From an uncultured Pelagibacteraceae bacterium (GTDB lineage: Bacteria > Pseudomonadota > Alphaproteobacteria > Pelagibacterales > Pelagibacteraceae), in contig CACLST010000006.1 of the NCBI GenBank assembly GCA_902609675.1, positions 1 through 49,275 of the forward strand: a DNA stretch of 49,275 bases. The letters are read 5' to 3'. Positions 9,358 to 19,019 of this stretch are shown piece by piece; position 1 is the first letter of the stretch; every line of letters starts with the position of its first letter. The notes under the pieces were generated by a model that was not told the origin of the DNA, did not search any database, and saw only the letters and a list, made by a program, of their open reading frames with translations. The position numbers and the translations under genes are program-made.

Positions 9358-10285
9358 TTTCAAAAGCTTCCATAAGTTCATTCCACTCTCTTTTTGAAAG
9401 TCCAGATTGTTCTAAATTTATTTCCTCACCTTTTAATAATTTTTGAATAATAACTTTTCCTTTAGCAGAGACCTCTGTACCACCTACTCTATAATCCATA
9501 AAGGCATCATATGTTATAGGAACCCATTTTTTTAGTGTATCTAACATTAAATCTGCATAAACTCTAATTTCATATTGAGCATGATGGTCAGCACGTAATC
9601 TTAAAAAATTCATTAAGTTTAAAAGATCAGTTTTCCAATACCACTGGGTATACGTATTCAAAGTTAAATTCATTCTAGCCAACTCCCTAGCTAATCCTTT
9701 TTTATTTTCATCAATTGTAGACCCGTCAAATTTTTGATTAAGCATAGTTTCATAATTATCATACGTTCTTTCAGCATCGTTTTTTAAAAGTTCTAAAACT
9801 TCCTTTGCTTGCTCTCCCTCAATCACATCACCTCTACCTTGTCTGTTTGCAATTGATTGAGCTGCTAAATTTTGTGGATCAGGCAAATAAAATTCTTTAT
9901 CTAAAATAGAATATCTTGCAGAGTATTCATTGACGTTTGCTGTACGATGTCGAATCCATTGTCTAGCTATAAATATTGGTAATTTTACATGATATTTAAT
10001 TTCACACATTTCGAATGGAGTACTATGCCAATGACGCATTAGATATTTTATTAGACCGCTATCTGTTGAAACCTGTTTAGTTCCTTTGCCATAAGAAACT
10101 CTTGCAGACTGAACAATTGAGCTATCATCTCCCATGTAGTCAATAACTCTTATAAAGCCATGATCTAAAGCTGGCATCGCTTCATATAATACTTTTTCTA
10201 ATTCAGGAGCAGTAACTCTTTTAGTAACATTCTCTTGGGATTGTTGATCTTTTATGTCGTTTATTTGTTCTTTTGTAAGTTTCAT
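9338..10285 (-). CDS. thyX: flavin-dependent thymidylate synthase
   Basis: Makes dTMP from dUMP using methylene-THF, FAD and NADPH, releasing THF rather than DHF, so it does not oblige the cell to have dihydrofolate reductase. The ThyX motif appears as [13 protein letters not shown] (112-124), preceded by ARQWI. At 315 residues it has the long form common in alphaproteobacteria, with N- and C-terminal extensions around the core. The Ser normally at the sixth motif position is Asn. Its 3' end overlaps mrp on the opposite strand by 20 bases, and it is divergent from the tmRNA gene. No thyA or folA is in this window. Confidence 0.96.
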   Translation of the reverse strand: MKLTKEQINDIKDQQSQENVTKRVTAPELEKVLYEAMPALDHGFIRVIDYMGDDSSIVQSARVSYGKGTKQVSTDSGLIKYLMRHWHSTPFEMCEIKYHVKLPIFIARQWIRHRTANVNEYSARYSILDKEFYLPDPQNLAAQSIANRQGRGDVIEGEQAKEVLELLKNDAERTYDNYETMLNQKFDGSTIDENKKGLARELARMNLTLNTYTQWYWKTDLLNLMNFLRLRADHHAQYEIRVYADLMLDTLKKWVPITYDAFMDYRVGGTEVSAKGKVIIQKLLKGEEINLEQSGLSKREWNELMEAFEITDKIV

Positions 10286-10295
10286 GAATAAATTA

Positions 10296-10323
10296 TTGAA
10301 TCTGTTGTATTAGGTTTTATATT
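10296..10323 (+). promoter_or_regulatory. predicted tmRNA gene promoter
   Basis: -35 TTGAAT (10296-10301), 16-base spacer, -10 TATATT (10318-10323). The predicted start near 10330 coincides with the GTTGG-TTTT-CCAAC hairpin that opens the acceptor piece. The position fits the RNA gene well; sequence-based only. Confidence 0.5.
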
Positions 10324-10409
10324 AATAGTGTTGGTTTTCCAACTATGACGATAAACGAATTTCGTAATAACCATTACGGACGTGGGGGCAGTACCCACCA
10401 CCTCCACCA

Positions 10410-10421
10410 TTTACAACTTAA
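10410..10421 (+). other. tmRNA intervening segment removed on maturation
   Basis: These twelve bases join the encoded CCA of the acceptor piece to the 5' GGGGGTG of the coding piece. In known permuted tmRNA genes this loop is cut out by tRNA-type processing to give two RNAs. A 12-base loop is short. The boundaries follow from the 7-base-pair acceptor stem. Confidence 0.8.
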
Positions 10422-10503
10422 GGGGGTGAATTAGGATCGACGGGTGTCTAAAAGTTGTTCTTTCGTTCGGTATTGTTCCGCCGTGATGGGCTAATTTATA
10501 AAT

Positions 10504-10533
10504 GCTAACGAAAGTTACGCACTTGCAGCTTAA
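10504..10533 (+). other. tmRNA proteolysis-tag reading frame
   Basis: GCT through TAA encodes ANESYALAA-stop, ending in the conserved YALAA that recruits ClpXP/ClpAP. With the alanine charged on the tmRNA the added tag would be A-ANESYALAA. The resume codon is taken as GCT at 10504 by analogy; AAT one codon upstream is the alternative. The stop codon lies in the left arm of a 9-base-pair hairpin, CTTAATTAG-TTTA-CTAATTAAG (10529-10550). Confidence 0.85.
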
Positions 10534-10610
10534 TTAGTTTACTAATTAAGTTACGGGGTTTGGGGCACCTGGCAACAGAACGCCCCTCTTTCATGTAAAA
10601 TATTAATTAA

Positions 10611-10696
10611 TGGTGCGGCCAGAGAGAATCGAACTCTCATGAGCTAAGCTCACACGGCCCTCAACCGTGCCTGTCTACCAATTTCAGCATGGCCGC
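10611..10696 (-). tRNA. tRNA-Leu (anticodon GAG)
   Basis: On the minus strand this is a complete class II tRNA of 86 bases with encoded CCA. Acceptor stem GCGGCCA/TGGCCGC, D arm with TTGGTAGA, anticodon stem CACGG/CCGTG around TTGAGGG (anticodon GAG, reading CUC/CUU), a long variable arm (TGAGCTTAGCTCA) as expected for Leu, and T arm GAGAG-TTCGATT-CTCTC. It faces the tmRNA gene tail-to-tail with about 24 bases between and is divergent from nadA. Confidence 0.97.
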
Positions 10697-10708
10697 AAAT
10701 CATGCGTC

Positions 10709-10737
10709 AGATTAAATGAATGACAATTCTATTTCAA
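10709..10737 (-). promoter_or_regulatory. predicted tRNA-Leu promoter
   Basis: Minus strand: -35 TTGAAA (10732-10737), a 17-base spacer and -10 TAATCT (10709-10714). The predicted start is about 5-6 bases upstream of the mature tRNA 5' end at 10696. Good consensus and ideal spacing; prediction only. Confidence 0.55.
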
Positions 10738-10754
10738 GTTGATAAGTTTTTATT

Positions 10755-11744
10755 ATGGAATTCACAACTCAAGTTAAAATTGCAACAGATCCTATTTATC
10801 AAAAGGTTTCTAAATCCATTCCAGAAATAGAGTGGGCCACTCATGCGCCTTACATTTATAAAATAAATAAACTTAAAAAAGAGAAGAACGCAGTAATTCT
10901 TGCTCATAATTACCAAACTCCTGAAATATATCATGGTATATCTGATTTTTCAGCAGACTCGTTAGCTTTAGCAATTGAAGCTGCAAAAACAGAGGCTGAT
11001 ATAATTGTTATGTGTGGTGTACATTTTATGGCTGAGACGGCTAAGTTGATGAGTCCTGATAAAAAGGTTTTACTGCCAGATATGAAAGCTGGTTGCTCTT
11101 TATCCTCCTCTATAACTGGTGAAGATGTAAGAAACTTAAAAAAACAATATCCTGGTGTTCCCGTAGTTTCATACGTTAACACTTCTGCAGATGTTAAGGC
11201 TGAAACTGACGTTTGTTGTACATCAGCAAATGCTGTAAAAATTGTAAACTCTTTAGGTGTAAAAAAAGTAATTTTCTTACCAGACGATTATTTAGCAAAA
11301 TATGTTGCTTCTCAAACTGATGTAGAAATAATTTCATGGAAAGGGACTTGTGAGGTTCATGAACAATTTAATGATGAGGAGATTAATGAAATAAGAAAAA
11401 ATAATCCTGGAATTAAAATTATTGCTCATCCTGAATGTCCTCCTGATGTAATAAAAGCAAGCGATTTTGCTGGCTCAACAAGTGGAATGATTAAATACGT
11501 AAAAGATAATCAACCTGAAAAAGTTATGATGGTTACAGAATGCTCAATGAGTGATAATGTTCAAATTGATAATCCTAACGTAGAATTTATCAGACCTTGC
11601 AACTTATGTCCTCACATGAAAAGAATTACACTGCCAAAAATACTTGATTGTTTAGAAAATGAAACCAACGAATTAATAATGGACCACAAAACAATTGAAA
11701 GAGCTAGGAAATCAGTAGAGAGAATGGCTGAAATAGGCAGATAA
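10755..11744 (+). CDS. nadA: quinolinate synthase, [4Fe-4S] enzyme
   Basis: Condenses iminoaspartate with dihydroxyacetone phosphate to quinolinate in de novo NAD synthesis. The three cluster-ligand regions are present: C87 in MCGVHFMAETAK, C199 in GTCEVHEQF and C282/C285 in CNLCPHM. AHNYQTPEI near residue 50 and the Thr/Ser-rich GSTSGM loop are typical. 329 residues, full length. nadC follows after five bases. No nadB lies in this cluster, so the iminoaspartate source (L-aspartate oxidase or aspartate dehydrogenase) must be encoded elsewhere or replaced. Confidence 0.96.
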   Translation: MEFTTQVKIATDPIYQKVSKSIPEIEWATHAPYIYKINKLKKEKNAVILAHNYQTPEIYHGISDFSADSLALAIEAAKTEADIIVMCGVHFMAETAKLMSPDKKVLLPDMKAGCSLSSSITGEDVRNLKKQYPGVPVVSYVNTSADVKAETDVCCTSANAVKIVNSLGVKKVIFLPDDYLAKYVASQTDVEIISWKGTCEVHEQFNDEEINEIRKNNPGIKIIAHPECPPDVIKASDFAGSTSGMIKYVKDNQPEKVMMVTECSMSDNVQIDNPNVEFIRPCNLCPHMKRITLPKILDCLENETNELIMDHKTIERARKSVERMAEIGR

Positions 11745-11749
11745 ATTCT

Positions 11750-12586
11750 GTGCCAAAAATTCAATTAAGTAAAAATTTTATCAGATCAACTTGTAAGTTA
11801 GCTCTTAATGAAGATCTATATCCTTCAGGAGATATTACAACAAATCTATTAAATAATAATTCAATTTCAAAAGTTAACCTAATAAGTAATGAAAAAGGTA
11901 TTATAGGTGGATTGGAATTTGCTAAACAAACATTTAATTTATTAGATAGAAATATCAAATTTCATATAAAAAAAAAAGAAGGGTCAAAAATTAGCAAAGG
12001 ATCTATAATTGCTGTAATTGAAGGTAAAATTAAAAATATATTAATTGGCGAAAGAGTTGCTCTAAATTTTCTCTCTCATATCTCTGGTATCGCAACTAAA
12101 ACCAATAAATTTGTTAAAAAAGTAGGTATGAAAACAAAAATTTGTTGCACTAGAAAAACAATTCCCAATCTAAGGGTTATTCAAAAATATGCTGTAAAAC
12201 TAGGAGGTGGTACTAACCACAGATTTAATTTAAGTGACGAATTTTTAATTAAAGATAATCATCTAGCCTCATCAAAGAAATTTGAGGAAATAGTTAAAAA
12301 GGCAATTAAAAATAAAAAAAAAAGAAAAATTACTGTCGAAGTTGATACTTTAAAGCAATTTAAAAAAATAAATGGACTTAATTTTAATACAGTTCTGTTT
12401 GATAATATGAGTCCGAAAACTCTAAGGGTGGCTATTAAATATGCAAAAGGTAAATATGAGACTGAAGCCTCTGGGGGAATAACTTTAAAAAATGTGAAAA
12501 AACTAGCTGCAACAAACGTTGATAGAATATCGGTAGGTGAATTAACACATAGTATTCAAGGTTTGGATTTAAAATTAGAGATTTAA
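11750..12586 (+). CDS. nadC: nicotinate-nucleotide diphosphorylase (carboxylating), QPRTase
   Basis: Converts quinolinate and PRPP to nicotinate mononucleotide, the step after NadA. Signature segments CTRKTIPNLRVIQKYAV, GGGTNHRFNLSD and IKDNH are intact, with EVDTL and the DNMSP phosphate region further on. 278 residues. The start is a GTG five bases after the nadA stop, so translation is probably coupled. The stop codon shares TTAA (12583-12586) with the stop of ppdK on the other strand. Confidence 0.96.
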   Translation: MPKIQLSKNFIRSTCKLALNEDLYPSGDITTNLLNNNSISKVNLISNEKGIIGGLEFAKQTFNLLDRNIKFHIKKKEGSKISKGSIIAVIEGKIKNILIGERVALNFLSHISGIATKTNKFVKKVGMKTKICCTRKTIPNLRVIQKYAVKLGGGTNHRFNLSDEFLIKDNHLASSKKFEEIVKKAIKNKKKRKITVEVDTLKQFKKINGLNFNTVLFDNMSPKTLRVAIKYAKGKYETEASGGITLKNVKKLAATNVDRISVGELTHSIQGLDLKLEI

Positions 12587-15252
12587 TTTTTTCTTATTTG
12601 AGCCTGTGCTGCCGCTAATCTTGCAACTGGAACTCTGTAAGGAGAACAAGACACATAATCTAATCCAGTTTTTGCACAAAATTCTATACTTTTAGGATCT
12701 CCACCGTGCTCACCGCAAATTCCAAGTTTAATTTTTTTGTTTTGTTTTCTTCCTTTGTCAGTTGCAATTTTTATTAAGTCTCCAACTCCATCATCAATTG
12801 ATACAAAAGGATCAATATCGAAAATTTTGTTCTCAATATAATCGTTAAGAAATTTACCACTATCGTCTCTACTAATTCCAAATGTAGTTTGAGTTAAATC
12901 ATTAGTTCCAAAACTAAAAAATTCAGCGTGTCTAGCAATATCTTTTGCCTTTATCGCTGCTCTTGGTAATTCAATCATTGTTCCAACTAAAAAATCAATT
13001 TTAATTTTATTCGCATCTTGAACTTTTTTTGCAACCCTAATAACTAAATCTTTCATGATTTTTATTTCTGCTTCTGTTGAAACTAAAGGTATCATGATTT
13101 CAGGCATTGTTGATTGAATTTTTTGTTTTTTACATTCCACTAAAGCCTCAAAAATTGCATTACACTGCATCTCATAAATTTCAGGGAATGAAATTGCTAA
13201 TCTACAGCCTCTATGACCTAGCATGGGATTTTGTTCATGAAGTTCTGAAATTCTAACTTCAAGTTCTTTAACAGGAATATTCAGTGAAACTGCAACATCA
13301 TTAATTTCATTCTTACTTTTTGGCAGAAATTCATGTAGAGGTGGGTCAAGCAACCTTACTGTTACTGGCAAGCCTTTCATTATCTTAAATATTTCAATAA
13401 AATCTTTTTTTTGATGTGGTAATAACTTTTTGAGTGCATTAGATCGATCTTCAATTGTTCTTGATAATATCATTTCTCTCACTGATAAAATTCTTTCTTC
13501 GTCAAAAAACATATGTTCAGTTCTACACAAACCAATACCCTCTGCACCAAATTCTCTAGCAGTTTTGCTATCCAATGGTGTTTCTGAATTAGTTCTAATT
13601 TTTAATTTTCTAAAATCATCAGACCAACTCATTATTTTTGAAAAATCACCTGATATTTCTGGTTTAACTGTTTTTACTTTACCAATAATTATTCTGCCTG
13701 TTGAACCATCAATTGTAATTATTTCACCCTCTTTAACTACTTTATTATTAGTTTTGAATAATTTATTTTCATAATCAATTTCTATTTCACTTGATCCAGA
13801 AACACATGGTCGTCCCATCCCTCTAGCAACTACTGCAGCATGACTTGTCATACCTCCTCTTGAAGTAAGTATTCCTTTTGCTGCGTGCATACCATGTATA
13901 TCTTCTGGTGAAGTTTCTACACGAACTAATATTGTACTTTGCATCATACTATTTAGTCTTTCAGCCTCTTCAGATGTGAAAACAACTTTTCCACTTGCAG
14001 CACCTGGTGATGCGGGTAAGCCTGAACCTATTACTTCTAATTTCGCTTTCTCATCTAAAGTTGGATGAAGTAAAGTGTCTAAAGAACCTGGTTCTATTCG
14101 CAATATTGCATCTTTTTTAGTAATTAATTTTTCTTTAACCATATCTACAGCTATTTTTACAGCAGACTTAGCTGTTCGTTTTCCAGAGCGTGTTTGAAGC
14201 ATCCAAAGTTTTTTATTTTCAACAGTAAACTCCACATCCTGCATATCTTTGTAATGTTTTTCTAACTTATTTAGAATATTTTTTAGTTGGTTGTATGTCG
14301 CTGGCATTGCCTCTTCCATTGACTTAAGAGTTTCTTTTGATTCAACTCTAGCTTTTTTTGTGATATGTTGTGGTGTTCTGGTTCCAGCAACAACATCCTC
14401 TCCTTGCGCATTTATTAAATATTCTCCATAAATATTTTTGGCTCCATCTGATGGATTTCTAGTAAAAACTACACCAGTTGCACAGTCATTTCCCATATTT
14501 CCAAAAACCATTGATTGTACATTAACTGCTGTACCCCAACTAGATGGTATTTGATTTAATTTTCTATAGACTTTTGCTCTATGACTTTCCCAAGATAAAA
14601 AAACAGCACTTATAGCTCCTACCAGTTGTTCTTTGACATTTTGAGGAAAATCTTTTTTTGTTTTTTCTTTTACGATATTTTTAAAATCTTTTATTAAAGC
14701 TTCCCAATCATACTCATCTAATTCTGTGTCTAGTAACACCCCTTTTGTTAACTTATAGTTCTCAATTATATCCTCAAAGTGATAACCTTCGATTCCCAAT
14801 ACAACATTAGAATACATTTGAATAAAACGCCTATAACTATCATTTGCAAATCTTAAATTTGAAGTTTTTTTTGCAAGGGCTATTACTGTATTATCATTTA
14901 GACCTAGATTTAAAATTGTATCCATCATACCAGGCATAGAAACCCTAGCTCCAGATCTTACAGAAACTAGAAGAGGATTTTTTATATCTCCAAATTTTTT
15001 TCCTGAGTCTTTTTCAATAAATTTTAATTCTTTACTTATTTCTTTAAGAATTTTTTTATTTAATTTTTTTTTATTCTTATAAAACAATTCACATACCTCT
15101 GTAGATATTGTAAAACCGGAGGGTACAGGTAGCCCCATTCTTCCCATCTCAGAAAGATTTGCACCTTTGCCACCAAGAATATTTTTTGGTAGTTTAATTT
15201 TTTTTATTTTATTTGATTTAAAATTAAATATAAATTTTTTCATACTATGCAT
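12583..15252 (-). CDS. ppdK: pyruvate, phosphate dikinase
   Basis: Reversibly interconverts pyruvate + ATP + Pi and PEP + AMP + PPi. In streamlined marine alphaproteobacteria it can serve gluconeogenesis or stand in for pyruvate kinase. Domain order is complete in 889 residues: N-terminal ATP-grasp (GGKGANLSEM, SVRSGARVSMPGMMDT), phosphohistidine domain with the catalytic His in GGMTSHAAVVARGMGRP, and C-terminal PEP/pyruvate barrel (GTNDLTQTTFG, GICGEHGGDP with the acid/base Cys). The ATG at 15252 overlaps the glyS stop by eight bases; a second ATG at 15243 (MKKFIF) is equally possible. gap and pgk in the same window fit a gluconeogenic role. Confidence 0.96.
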   Translation of the reverse strand: MHSMKKFIFNFKSNKIKKIKLPKNILGGKGANLSEMGRMGLPVPSGFTISTEVCELFYKNKKKLNKKILKEISKELKFIEKDSGKKFGDIKNPLLVSVRSGARVSMPGMMDTILNLGLNDNTVIALAKKTSNLRFANDSYRRFIQMYSNVVLGIEGYHFEDIIENYKLTKGVLLDTELDEYDWEALIKDFKNIVKEKTKKDFPQNVKEQLVGAISAVFLSWESHRAKVYRKLNQIPSSWGTAVNVQSMVFGNMGNDCATGVVFTRNPSDGAKNIYGEYLINAQGEDVVAGTRTPQHITKKARVESKETLKSMEEAMPATYNQLKNILNKLEKHYKDMQDVEFTVENKKLWMLQTRSGKRTAKSAVKIAVDMVKEKLITKKDAILRIEPGSLDTLLHPTLDEKAKLEVIGSGLPASPGAASGKVVFTSEEAERLNSMMQSTILVRVETSPEDIHGMHAAKGILTSRGGMTSHAAVVARGMGRPCVSGSSEIEIDYENKLFKTNNKVVKEGEIITIDGSTGRIIIGKVKTVKPEISGDFSKIMSWSDDFRKLKIRTNSETPLDSKTAREFGAEGIGLCRTEHMFFDEERILSVREMILSRTIEDRSNALKKLLPHQKKDFIEIFKIMKGLPVTVRLLDPPLHEFLPKSKNEINDVAVSLNIPVKELEVRISELHEQNPMLGHRGCRLAISFPEIYEMQCNAIFEALVECKKQKIQSTMPEIMIPLVSTEAEIKIMKDLVIRVAKKVQDANKIKIDFLVGTMIELPRAAIKAKDIARHAEFFSFGTNDLTQTTFGISRDDSGKFLNDYIENKIFDIDPFVSIDDGVGDLIKIATDKGRKQNKKIKLGICGEHGGDPKSIEFCAKTGLDYVSCSPYRVPVARLAAAQAQIRKN

Positions 15253-17308
15253 TTATTTTTGAAAAATTAAAATAGTTATCAAAGGTTTTACACAACATAT
15301 TTAATAATTCTAATCTATTTTTTTTAATTATTATATCTTCATCATTCACAATAACATTGTCGAAAAAATCGTTTATCTCGTTTTTAATACTTGATAAGAT
15401 TTTTAGACTTTCCTCGTAATTTTCATCTTTTCCAATACTCAAAAAATATTTTCTAATATTATTTATTTTTTTATATAATTTTTTTTCGTAATCATTTTTA
15501 AATAAACCTGGATCTGCAAAACCAAGGGATTCAATAGTTATTTTTTCTTCAGTATTTAATATATTTGAAGATCTTTTGTATGCTGCAATAGTTTCAAAGC
15601 CGATTTCTTTTTTAATATTTTTATTTAAACATATAGATTTTTTATAAGCTTTTAACAAATCATCCAATCCAAGTAAAAATGTTGAGCTTTCAATTATATC
15701 TTGTCTTATTTTTTTTTCTTTTAAATAATTTTTTAATCTTTCAATTATGAAATCACTTAACTCGTTTTGTATCTTTTTGGTATCAAATTCATAGCCCTGA
15801 TCTCTATATACTGAACAGGAGTAAATAATTAAATCTTTTATTTTGATTTTTGTTTCATTTTCAACAATTAATCTGACAAGACTTATAGCCATTCTTCTTA
15901 TGGCATATGGGTCTTTTGAACTAGTAGGTTTCAGATTAATTCCAAAAAAACCTACTAATGAATCTAGCTTATCACTTAAAGATAAAGCAACACTATACAT
16001 TTTTTTTGGTGATCTGCTTTCCATCCCGTTTGGCAAATATTGTTCAGTTACAGCAAGACAAACTTCTTTATCAAACCCTTGAAACTTCGCAAAATGACCT
16101 CCAACTATACCTTGAAGTTCCGGAAACTCTCCAACAAGATCAGACATTAAATCAACTTTACAAATTGATGAGGCTATTTCAATTTTATCTTTACTAATTA
16201 AAAGATCATCAGAAATTAACGATGATAATTTTCTCATACGTTGAATTTTGTCAAAGTAAGATCCTAAACCTTTAAAATAATTTATATTTTTTAATTTATC
16301 TACTTGTTTAACCAAATTTTGGGTTCTATTTTTCTCCCAAAAAAACTCGGCATCACTTAATCTTGCTTCAATCACTCTTTCATTTCCTAATTTAACAAAC
16401 CCTTTAATGTCTTTAATATCTGAAACTACAAAAAAATTATTTGTAAGATTATTTTTTTTATCAAAAGTTGGTAAAAATTTTTGATGAGTCTGCATAGTAG
16501 TAATCAATATTTCACTGGGTACATTCAAAAATTTTTTGTCAAAATCACAAAAAATTACCACTGGCTTTTCAACTATATTTACTATTTCATCTATAAGCCT
16601 ATCATTCTGTTCAATTTTTAAATTTTTTTTATTAATTATTTCATTAATCTTTTTCTTTATTATTTTTTTTCTTAAATTTTGATCAATTAAAATACCTTTT
16701 TGTCTAAAAAATTTTAAATACGAATTGAAGTCTTTAAAAATTTTCACACCATCTTCTAGTGATTTATCTATAAAAGTTTTGCTAGAGCTGTTTATGTGGT
16801 TAAAAACAAAATTTAGAGGTTTTTTATTAAATATTGCTAGAATGGATTTAAGAGGTCTTCCCCAATAAAGATCATAATTTGCCCATTTCATTGATTTATT
16901 CCAAGCTATCTTTGCTAAGATTTCACTTAAATTTTTTTCTAGTAAATCTGAAACCTTTATTTTTCTAGACTCTTTTTTAAAAAAATAAAATTCACCTTTT
17001 CCAGTATTTTTTTTAAATATTTTCTCTAATACTGTGTTGTTTGATCTAATAAATCCCTCTAATGCTTTTTCAGGAGCATTAACATTTGGGCCTCTAATTT
17101 CCTCTGAGCTTAATTTGATTTCATTAGGGATTTTATCAACATGTAGAACTAGTCTATTTGGTGTTGAATAAACATTGAAATTTTCATTGAATTTAATTTG
17201 ATTTTCAATAAAAAAATTTTTAATATTTTTTTTTAATTCATTCCTTGCGTTTATTTGAAGCCTTGCAGGAATTTCCTCACTAAATAGCTCTACAAATAAT
17301 TCTGACAT
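15245..17308 (-). CDS. glyS: glycyl-tRNA synthetase beta subunit
   Basis: Beta chain of the bacterial tetrameric (alpha2beta2) glycyl-tRNA synthetase; it recognises tRNA-Gly and supports catalysis by GlyQ. The opening SELFVELFSEEIPARLQINA and the segments VRGP-like EEIRGPN, ITTMQTHQKFLPTFD and DLMSDLVGEFPELQGIVGGHFA are characteristic. 687 residues from the ATG at 17308, which overlaps the glyQ stop by one base (TGATG); the TTG one codon earlier is less likely. The Lys/Asn bias is strong, as in the whole region. Secure. Confidence 0.96.
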   Translation of the reverse strand: MSELFVELFSEEIPARLQINARNELKKNIKNFFIENQIKFNENFNVYSTPNRLVLHVDKIPNEIKLSSEEIRGPNVNAPEKALEGFIRSNNTVLEKIFKKNTGKGEFYFFKKESRKIKVSDLLEKNLSEILAKIAWNKSMKWANYDLYWGRPLKSILAIFNKKPLNFVFNHINSSSKTFIDKSLEDGVKIFKDFNSYLKFFRQKGILIDQNLRKKIIKKKINEIINKKNLKIEQNDRLIDEIVNIVEKPVVIFCDFDKKFLNVPSEILITTMQTHQKFLPTFDKKNNLTNNFFVVSDIKDIKGFVKLGNERVIEARLSDAEFFWEKNRTQNLVKQVDKLKNINYFKGLGSYFDKIQRMRKLSSLISDDLLISKDKIEIASSICKVDLMSDLVGEFPELQGIVGGHFAKFQGFDKEVCLAVTEQYLPNGMESRSPKKMYSVALSLSDKLDSLVGFFGINLKPTSSKDPYAIRRMAISLVRLIVENETKIKIKDLIIYSCSVYRDQGYEFDTKKIQNELSDFIIERLKNYLKEKKIRQDIIESSTFLLGLDDLLKAYKKSICLNKNIKKEIGFETIAAYKRSSNILNTEEKITIESLGFADPGLFKNDYEKKLYKKINNIRKYFLSIGKDENYEESLKILSSIKNEINDFFDNVIVNDEDIIIKKNRLELLNMLCKTFDNYFNFSKINA

Positions 17309-18180
17309 CAACTTTGGCTTTCAATCCAAACTTTCCCAATTGATTTAGTTAGTTCCCTTATTCTTGCAATATACTCAGCCCTTTGTGCTACACTAATCAC
17401 CCCTCTTGCATCTAAAATATTGAAGACATGACTGCATTTTAAACATTGATCATATGCTGGAAGAGAAATCTTTTTTTCAACTAATAATTTTGTTTCTTCT
17501 TCAAGCATTTCAAATATTTTAAATAAATTATCAGTATTGGCATATTCAAAATTATATGCTGAAAATTCTTTCTCTGACTGATGAAAAACATCTTTGTAGG
17601 TAATTCCTTCATCATTCCATATTAAATCAAAAACACTTTTTTTATTTTGAATAAACATGCACAACCTCTCTAATCCATATGTAATTTCAACAGATACAGG
17701 TTTACATTCAACTCCTGCCATTTGTTGAAAATAGGTAAATTGTGTAACTTCCATACCATCACACCAAACTTCCCATCCAAGACCTGCCGCTCCTAATGTA
17801 GGGCTTTCCCAGTCATCTTCAACAAACCTTATATCGTGTTCCTCATGATTAATACCTATTGATGACAAGCTATTTAAATACATCTTTTTAATTTCTTTTG
17901 GTGAAGGTTTAATTAAAACCTGGAATTGATAATAATGTTGCAATCTATTAGGGTTGTCTCCATATCTTCCATCAGTCGGTCTGCGAGATGGTTGAACATA
18001 TGCAGTTTTCCATGGTTTTGGGCCAAGTGATCTTAGAGTGGTTGCTGGATGGAATGTCCCAGCTCCTACCTCTAGATCATAAGGTTGTAATATCACACAA
18101 CCTTTTTTAGACCAATACTTTTGTAAGTTAAAGATAGTATCTTGAAAAGATAAAGTTTTTTTTTTTATTTTAGAGACCAT
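17308..18180 (-). CDS. glyQ: glycyl-tRNA synthetase alpha subunit
   Basis: Catalytic alpha chain that activates glycine and forms the enzyme with GlyS encoded just downstream (one-base overlap). The core [68 protein letters not shown] and [10 protein letters not shown] are the family hallmarks. 290 residues is normal. Its 5' end overlaps the 3' end of sppA by 11 bases, so sppA-glyQ-glyS-ppdK form one closely packed run on the minus strand. Confidence 0.97.
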   Translation of the reverse strand: MVSKIKKKTLSFQDTIFNLQKYWSKKGCVILQPYDLEVGAGTFHPATTLRSLGPKPWKTAYVQPSRRPTDGRYGDNPNRLQHYYQFQVLIKPSPKEIKKMYLNSLSSIGINHEEHDIRFVEDDWESPTLGAAGLGWEVWCDGMEVTQFTYFQQMAGVECKPVSVEITYGLERLCMFIQNKKSVFDLIWNDEGITYKDVFHQSEKEFSAYNFEYANTDNLFKIFEMLEEETKLLVEKKISLPAYDQCLKCSHVFNILDARGVISVAQRAEYIARIRELTKSIGKVWIESQS

Positions 18181-18979
18181 ACCTTTGCCAGATTGATCTT
18201 TCCTCTAATAAACTAATTACTTTATCAGTATAATTTTCAGAAGATGATAGCTTTTTTGATAACCACCCTTTGCTTTTTCCAAATTTCTTAATTTCTATAT
18301 CTTCGCCATATTTTTCACTTAATATTTGCTCTGCATTTCCTAATCCATCGATTAGTCCTAATTCTTTTGCTTTTTTTCCTGCCCAAAATTCCCCAGAGAA
18401 AAGTTCAATACCAGCGTTTTTGTTTAATTTTTCTTTTCTACTCTCCTCAACAACATCTATAAAATCTTGATGTATTTCTAATTGAATATTTTTTAAGCGA
18501 TTAATATCTTCTTCTTTTTCATCCAAAAAAGGATCTAAGGTACTTTTATTTTTCCCAGCAGTGTAAACTCTTCTTTCAATCCCAATTTTTTCAATTAAAT
18601 TTTTAAAACCAAATGATGCAGAAATAACTCCGATAGATCCTATGATTGAACTTGAGTTAGCATAAATTTCATCACCAGCACATGAAATAAGATATCCACC
18701 AGATGCAGCCACATCTTCAGCAAAAACAATTACTTTTTTTTTTGTTTTTTTAGATTGCTCTTTTATCAGTTTGTAGATTAAATGTGACTGTACTGGAGAT
18801 CCTCCTGGTGAGTTAATTGTAATTGCAACGGCCAAAGCTTTCTTTACTGAAAAAGCCTTTTTTATTATCTCTTCCTCACTTGAATATTCTATTCCTTGTC
18901 TGAACCTTCCAACATTTCCTATAACTCCTGATAATCTGAGGTGACTTATTATCTTTTTTTTTTTAAAAAATGAGAACAT
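18170..18979 (-). CDS. sppA: S49-family signal peptide peptidase-like protease
   Basis: SppA/SohB-type serine protease thought to degrade leftover signal peptides. From the ATG at 18979 (270 residues) the Ser-Lys dyad is S93 in [11 protein letters not shown] and K145 in [12 protein letters not shown]; the 52-residue spacing matches known short SppA enzymes. The early INSPGGS loop is also present. No clear membrane anchor is seen. Reading can be extended to a TTG at 19090, adding 37 hydrophobic residues, but that lies upstream of a well-formed minus-strand promoter, so 18979 is preferred. It overlaps glyQ by 11 bases and is divergent from ispB. Confidence 0.88.
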   Translation of the reverse strand: MFSFFKKKKIISHLRLSGVIGNVGRFRQGIEYSSEEEIIKKAFSVKKALAVAITINSPGGSPVQSHLIYKLIKEQSKKTKKKVIVFAEDVAASGGYLISCAGDEIYANSSSIIGSIGVISASFGFKNLIEKIGIERRVYTAGKNKSTLDPFLDEKEEDINRLKNIQLEIHQDFIDVVEESRKEKLNKNAGIELFSGEFWAGKKAKELGLIDGLGNAEQILSEKYGEDIEIKKFGKSKGWLSKKLSSSENYTDKVISLLEERSIWQRYGL

Positions 18980-19019
18980 TAGAATTGTTATAAGTTTTTT
19001 TAATATATTATAAACCCTA

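Larger units (their letters stand above)
10330..10586 (+). ncRNA. ssrA: circularly permuted two-piece tmRNA (alphaproteobacterial type)
   Basis: Transfer-messenger RNA rescues stalled ribosomes and tags the peptide for proteolysis. The gene is permuted. First comes the acceptor piece, with hairpins GTTGG-TTTT-CCAAC (10330-10343) and CGTAAT-AACC-ATTACG (10363-10378), a T stem GTGGG/CCCAC (10382-10386, 10394-10398) around the loop GGCAGTA, the 3' acceptor strand CACCTCC (10399-10405), A and encoded CCA (10407-10409). A 12-base spacer (10410-10421) follows. The coding piece starts GGGGGTG (10422-10428), pairing with CACCTCC and giving the G3-U70 alanine identity pair, then AATTAGGATCGACGGG. The 3' end carries a GGGGC/GCCCC stem (10562-10566, 10582-10586). 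Exact mature ends are inferred. Confidence 0.93.
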
